From: Candidatus Hermodarchaeota archaeon
GTDB lineage: Archaea; Asgardarchaeota; Hermodarchaeia; Hermodarchaeales; Hermodarchaeaceae
Assembly (NCBI GenBank): GCA_016840065.1
Contig: JAEOTB010000006.1
Span: 1 to 42,576, forward strand
Direction: 5' to 3'
DNA: 42,576 nucleotides
In this document: positions 41,718 to 42,576 of the stretch, piece by piece
Layout: the number at the start of each line of letters is the position of its first letter
Numbering within the stretch: the stretch's first letter is position 1
The notes under the pieces: generated by a model
Databases searched by the model: none
What the model was told of the DNA's origin: nothing
What the model saw: the letters and a program-made list of their open reading frames with translations, nothing else
Position numbers and translations under genes: made by a program

Positions 41718-42556
41718 CCCGCAGCTACAATCAGAGTTTTTTGTTTCTCCCGTCTGCTACCTTTGCTTCTACTTCTTTGGCGTGCAGATGATTCTTCTTG
41801 TTGGGGTGTTACTACTTCTGGGGTTTCGGGAGGTGAATCCCCGTTAAGGCTAGGAGCGATTTTAAGGGCACGGATTTGCCGGATATTCGCTAGTAAGTGC
41901 TCGGTTTTAGGTGATTTCAGTACCCGCTCGGTCCCATCAAAGCGAAGACGAATGCTTCCTCGAGAGAGCTGAAGTTCCTCGCTCGCAGATGGATGTCTCG
42001 ATAGATCCACAAATTGAGCAACAAGATAATCTTCATGTTGGAGAGCGGCCTCCATATTTTCAAGCAGGGATTGGTCTTCGGGGAGGTGAACCACTGCTAA
42101 TGCGACTGGAACAAGGGGGGCTAGCTCACGTCTTTGCTGAGCAGCTTCTACATCAACCTCAACAGCTCGTCGTCTGGGGTTCGGAGTTGATGTTGTAGTG
42201 ACCTCTTCAATCACATCATCTGCCTCAACCAGAAGGTCTGGTGAGGGACCAGCATCTACTTGGGGTGTTGATGGATGGGAATCTTCTGGGAGGGGTGAGT
42301 ACTCTGGGTATTGTCTCTCCTCTTCCCTTGTTTGAAGGTGCTCAGTTGTTTCCTGTACTTGGGATTGGGGTTCTAGCTGTGACGGCTCAGGCCTTGGTTG
42401 GGAAGGTTCGGATGATTCTGTTCTTTGGGGAGGAGTACTGGGGAGACGGGGTATGATACGGAAGAACTGTTCCTCCCAGGAGGGGGGAATTGCCTGTAGC
42501 CTAAGAAGCAATGACATGACAAAATTACCTACACTCTTTGCTTCTTCACCGGTCAT
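41714..42556 (-). CDS. disordered acidic/proline-rich cytoplasmic protein with short folded core
   Basis: A 280-residue protein. The first 30 residues are helical (SVGNFVMSLLLRLQAIPPS). About 40-140 is glutamate-, proline-, serine- and glutamine-rich and probably disordered. A folded core follows at about 145-230 (LVPVALAVVHLPED, LLENMEAALQHEDYLVAQFV, IRLRFDGTERVLKS). It ends in a basic arm (RQRSRSKGSRREKQK). A GAGGAA RBS lies just before ATG 42556. Its stop overlaps the next gene's start, so they are translated together. No known family. Confidence 0.7.
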   Translation of the reverse strand: MTGEEAKSVGNFVMSLLLRLQAIPPSWEEQFFRIIPRLPSTPPQRTESSEPSQPRPEPSQLEPQSQVQETTEHLQTREEERQYPEYSPLPEDSHPSTPQVDAGPSPDLLVEADDVIEEVTTTSTPNPRRRAVEVDVEAAQQRRELAPLVPVALAVVHLPEDQSLLENMEAALQHEDYLVAQFVDLSRHPSASEELQLSRGSIRLRFDGTERVLKSPKTEHLLANIRQIRALKIAPSLNGDSPPETPEVVTPQQEESSARQRSRSKGSRREKQKTLIVAAG

Positions 42557-42576
42557 GGGTTCCTCTTTGGTGGAAA

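Noticed and set aside
1-42576. CRISPR array, insertion sequence or prophage
   Set aside because: No spaced direct repeats, transposase, integrase or structural phage genes were seen on either strand.

Overview
The window reads as a piece of an archaeal chromosome, most likely from an Asgard archaeon; a Thorarchaeota-like lineage is my guess. The archaeal evidence is direct. Many genes have a TATA-like box 22-30 bases ahead of the start codon, often implying leaderless mRNA. TTG and GTG starts are common. A short histone-fold gene lies at 21975-22154. The Asgard assignment is inference. It rests on a Roadblock/LC7 protein, a probable longin-domain protein, leucine-rich repeats, SNAP-like and MIT-like helical proteins, and large N-glycosylation-rich surface proteins. 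No rRNA, tRNA, CRISPR array, insertion sequence or prophage was seen.

Layout. 1-9.8 kb holds mostly single metabolic or house-keeping genes: an unrecognised edge gene, a DUF1566 protein with a clipped end, a 3-hydroxyacyl-CoA dehydrogenase, an alpha/beta hydrolase, a membrane protein plus winged-helix pair, a HAD-like protein and a HEAT-repeat protein. Two paralogous seven-helix membrane proteins bracket a DinB-like and a GNAT gene. 9.9-14.3 kb is a tight three-gene operon: a MoxR-type AAA+ ATPase, an unrecognised linker protein, and a protein joining a zincin-like HEXXH motif to a VWA domain. 14.3-20.2 kb carries an MFS transporter, a DegT-type sugar aminotransferase, a SNAP-like TPR protein, a DUF354 glycosyltransferase-like protein and a glycosylated surface protein. 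20.3-25.1 kb is the most Asgard-flavoured part: longin-like protein and partner, truncated histone with a hairpin terminator, Roadblock protein, Mrr-like nuclease, a 54-residue coiled-coil protein and an LRR protein. 25.2-27.1 kb is a small regulatory group: a TIGR04076-like protein, an HxlR repressor, an AHSA1/SRPBCC protein and a flavodoxin. The first three share a GTTAC palindrome placed just upstream of their TATA boxes.

27.3-31.3 kb holds the least familiar material. A 594-residue regulator with two helix-turn-helix regions has a palindrome in its leader. It is followed by a basic helical protein and two tandem paralogous mini-proteins with the cysteine pattern C-x8-C-x5-C-x5-C. On the other strand is a zinc-ribbon gene and a diverged tandem duplication in which the second zinc-ribbon copy is a pseudogene remnant. 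31.3-42.6 kb, all on the minus strand, is a cell-surface block. It has a MIT-like/phospholipase-D protein, a membrane protein, an exported M28 peptidase, a 1655-residue anchored protein with a terpenoid-cyclase-type barrel and Ig-like domains, another anchored protein and a disordered cytoplasmic protein. The peptidase and the giant protein share a core-promoter element at the same spacing.

The best candidates for something undescribed are the AAA+/linker/zincin-VWA operon, the regulator plus cysteine mini-protein operon, the alpha3-truncated histone and the exported cyclase-fold giant with its peptidase.
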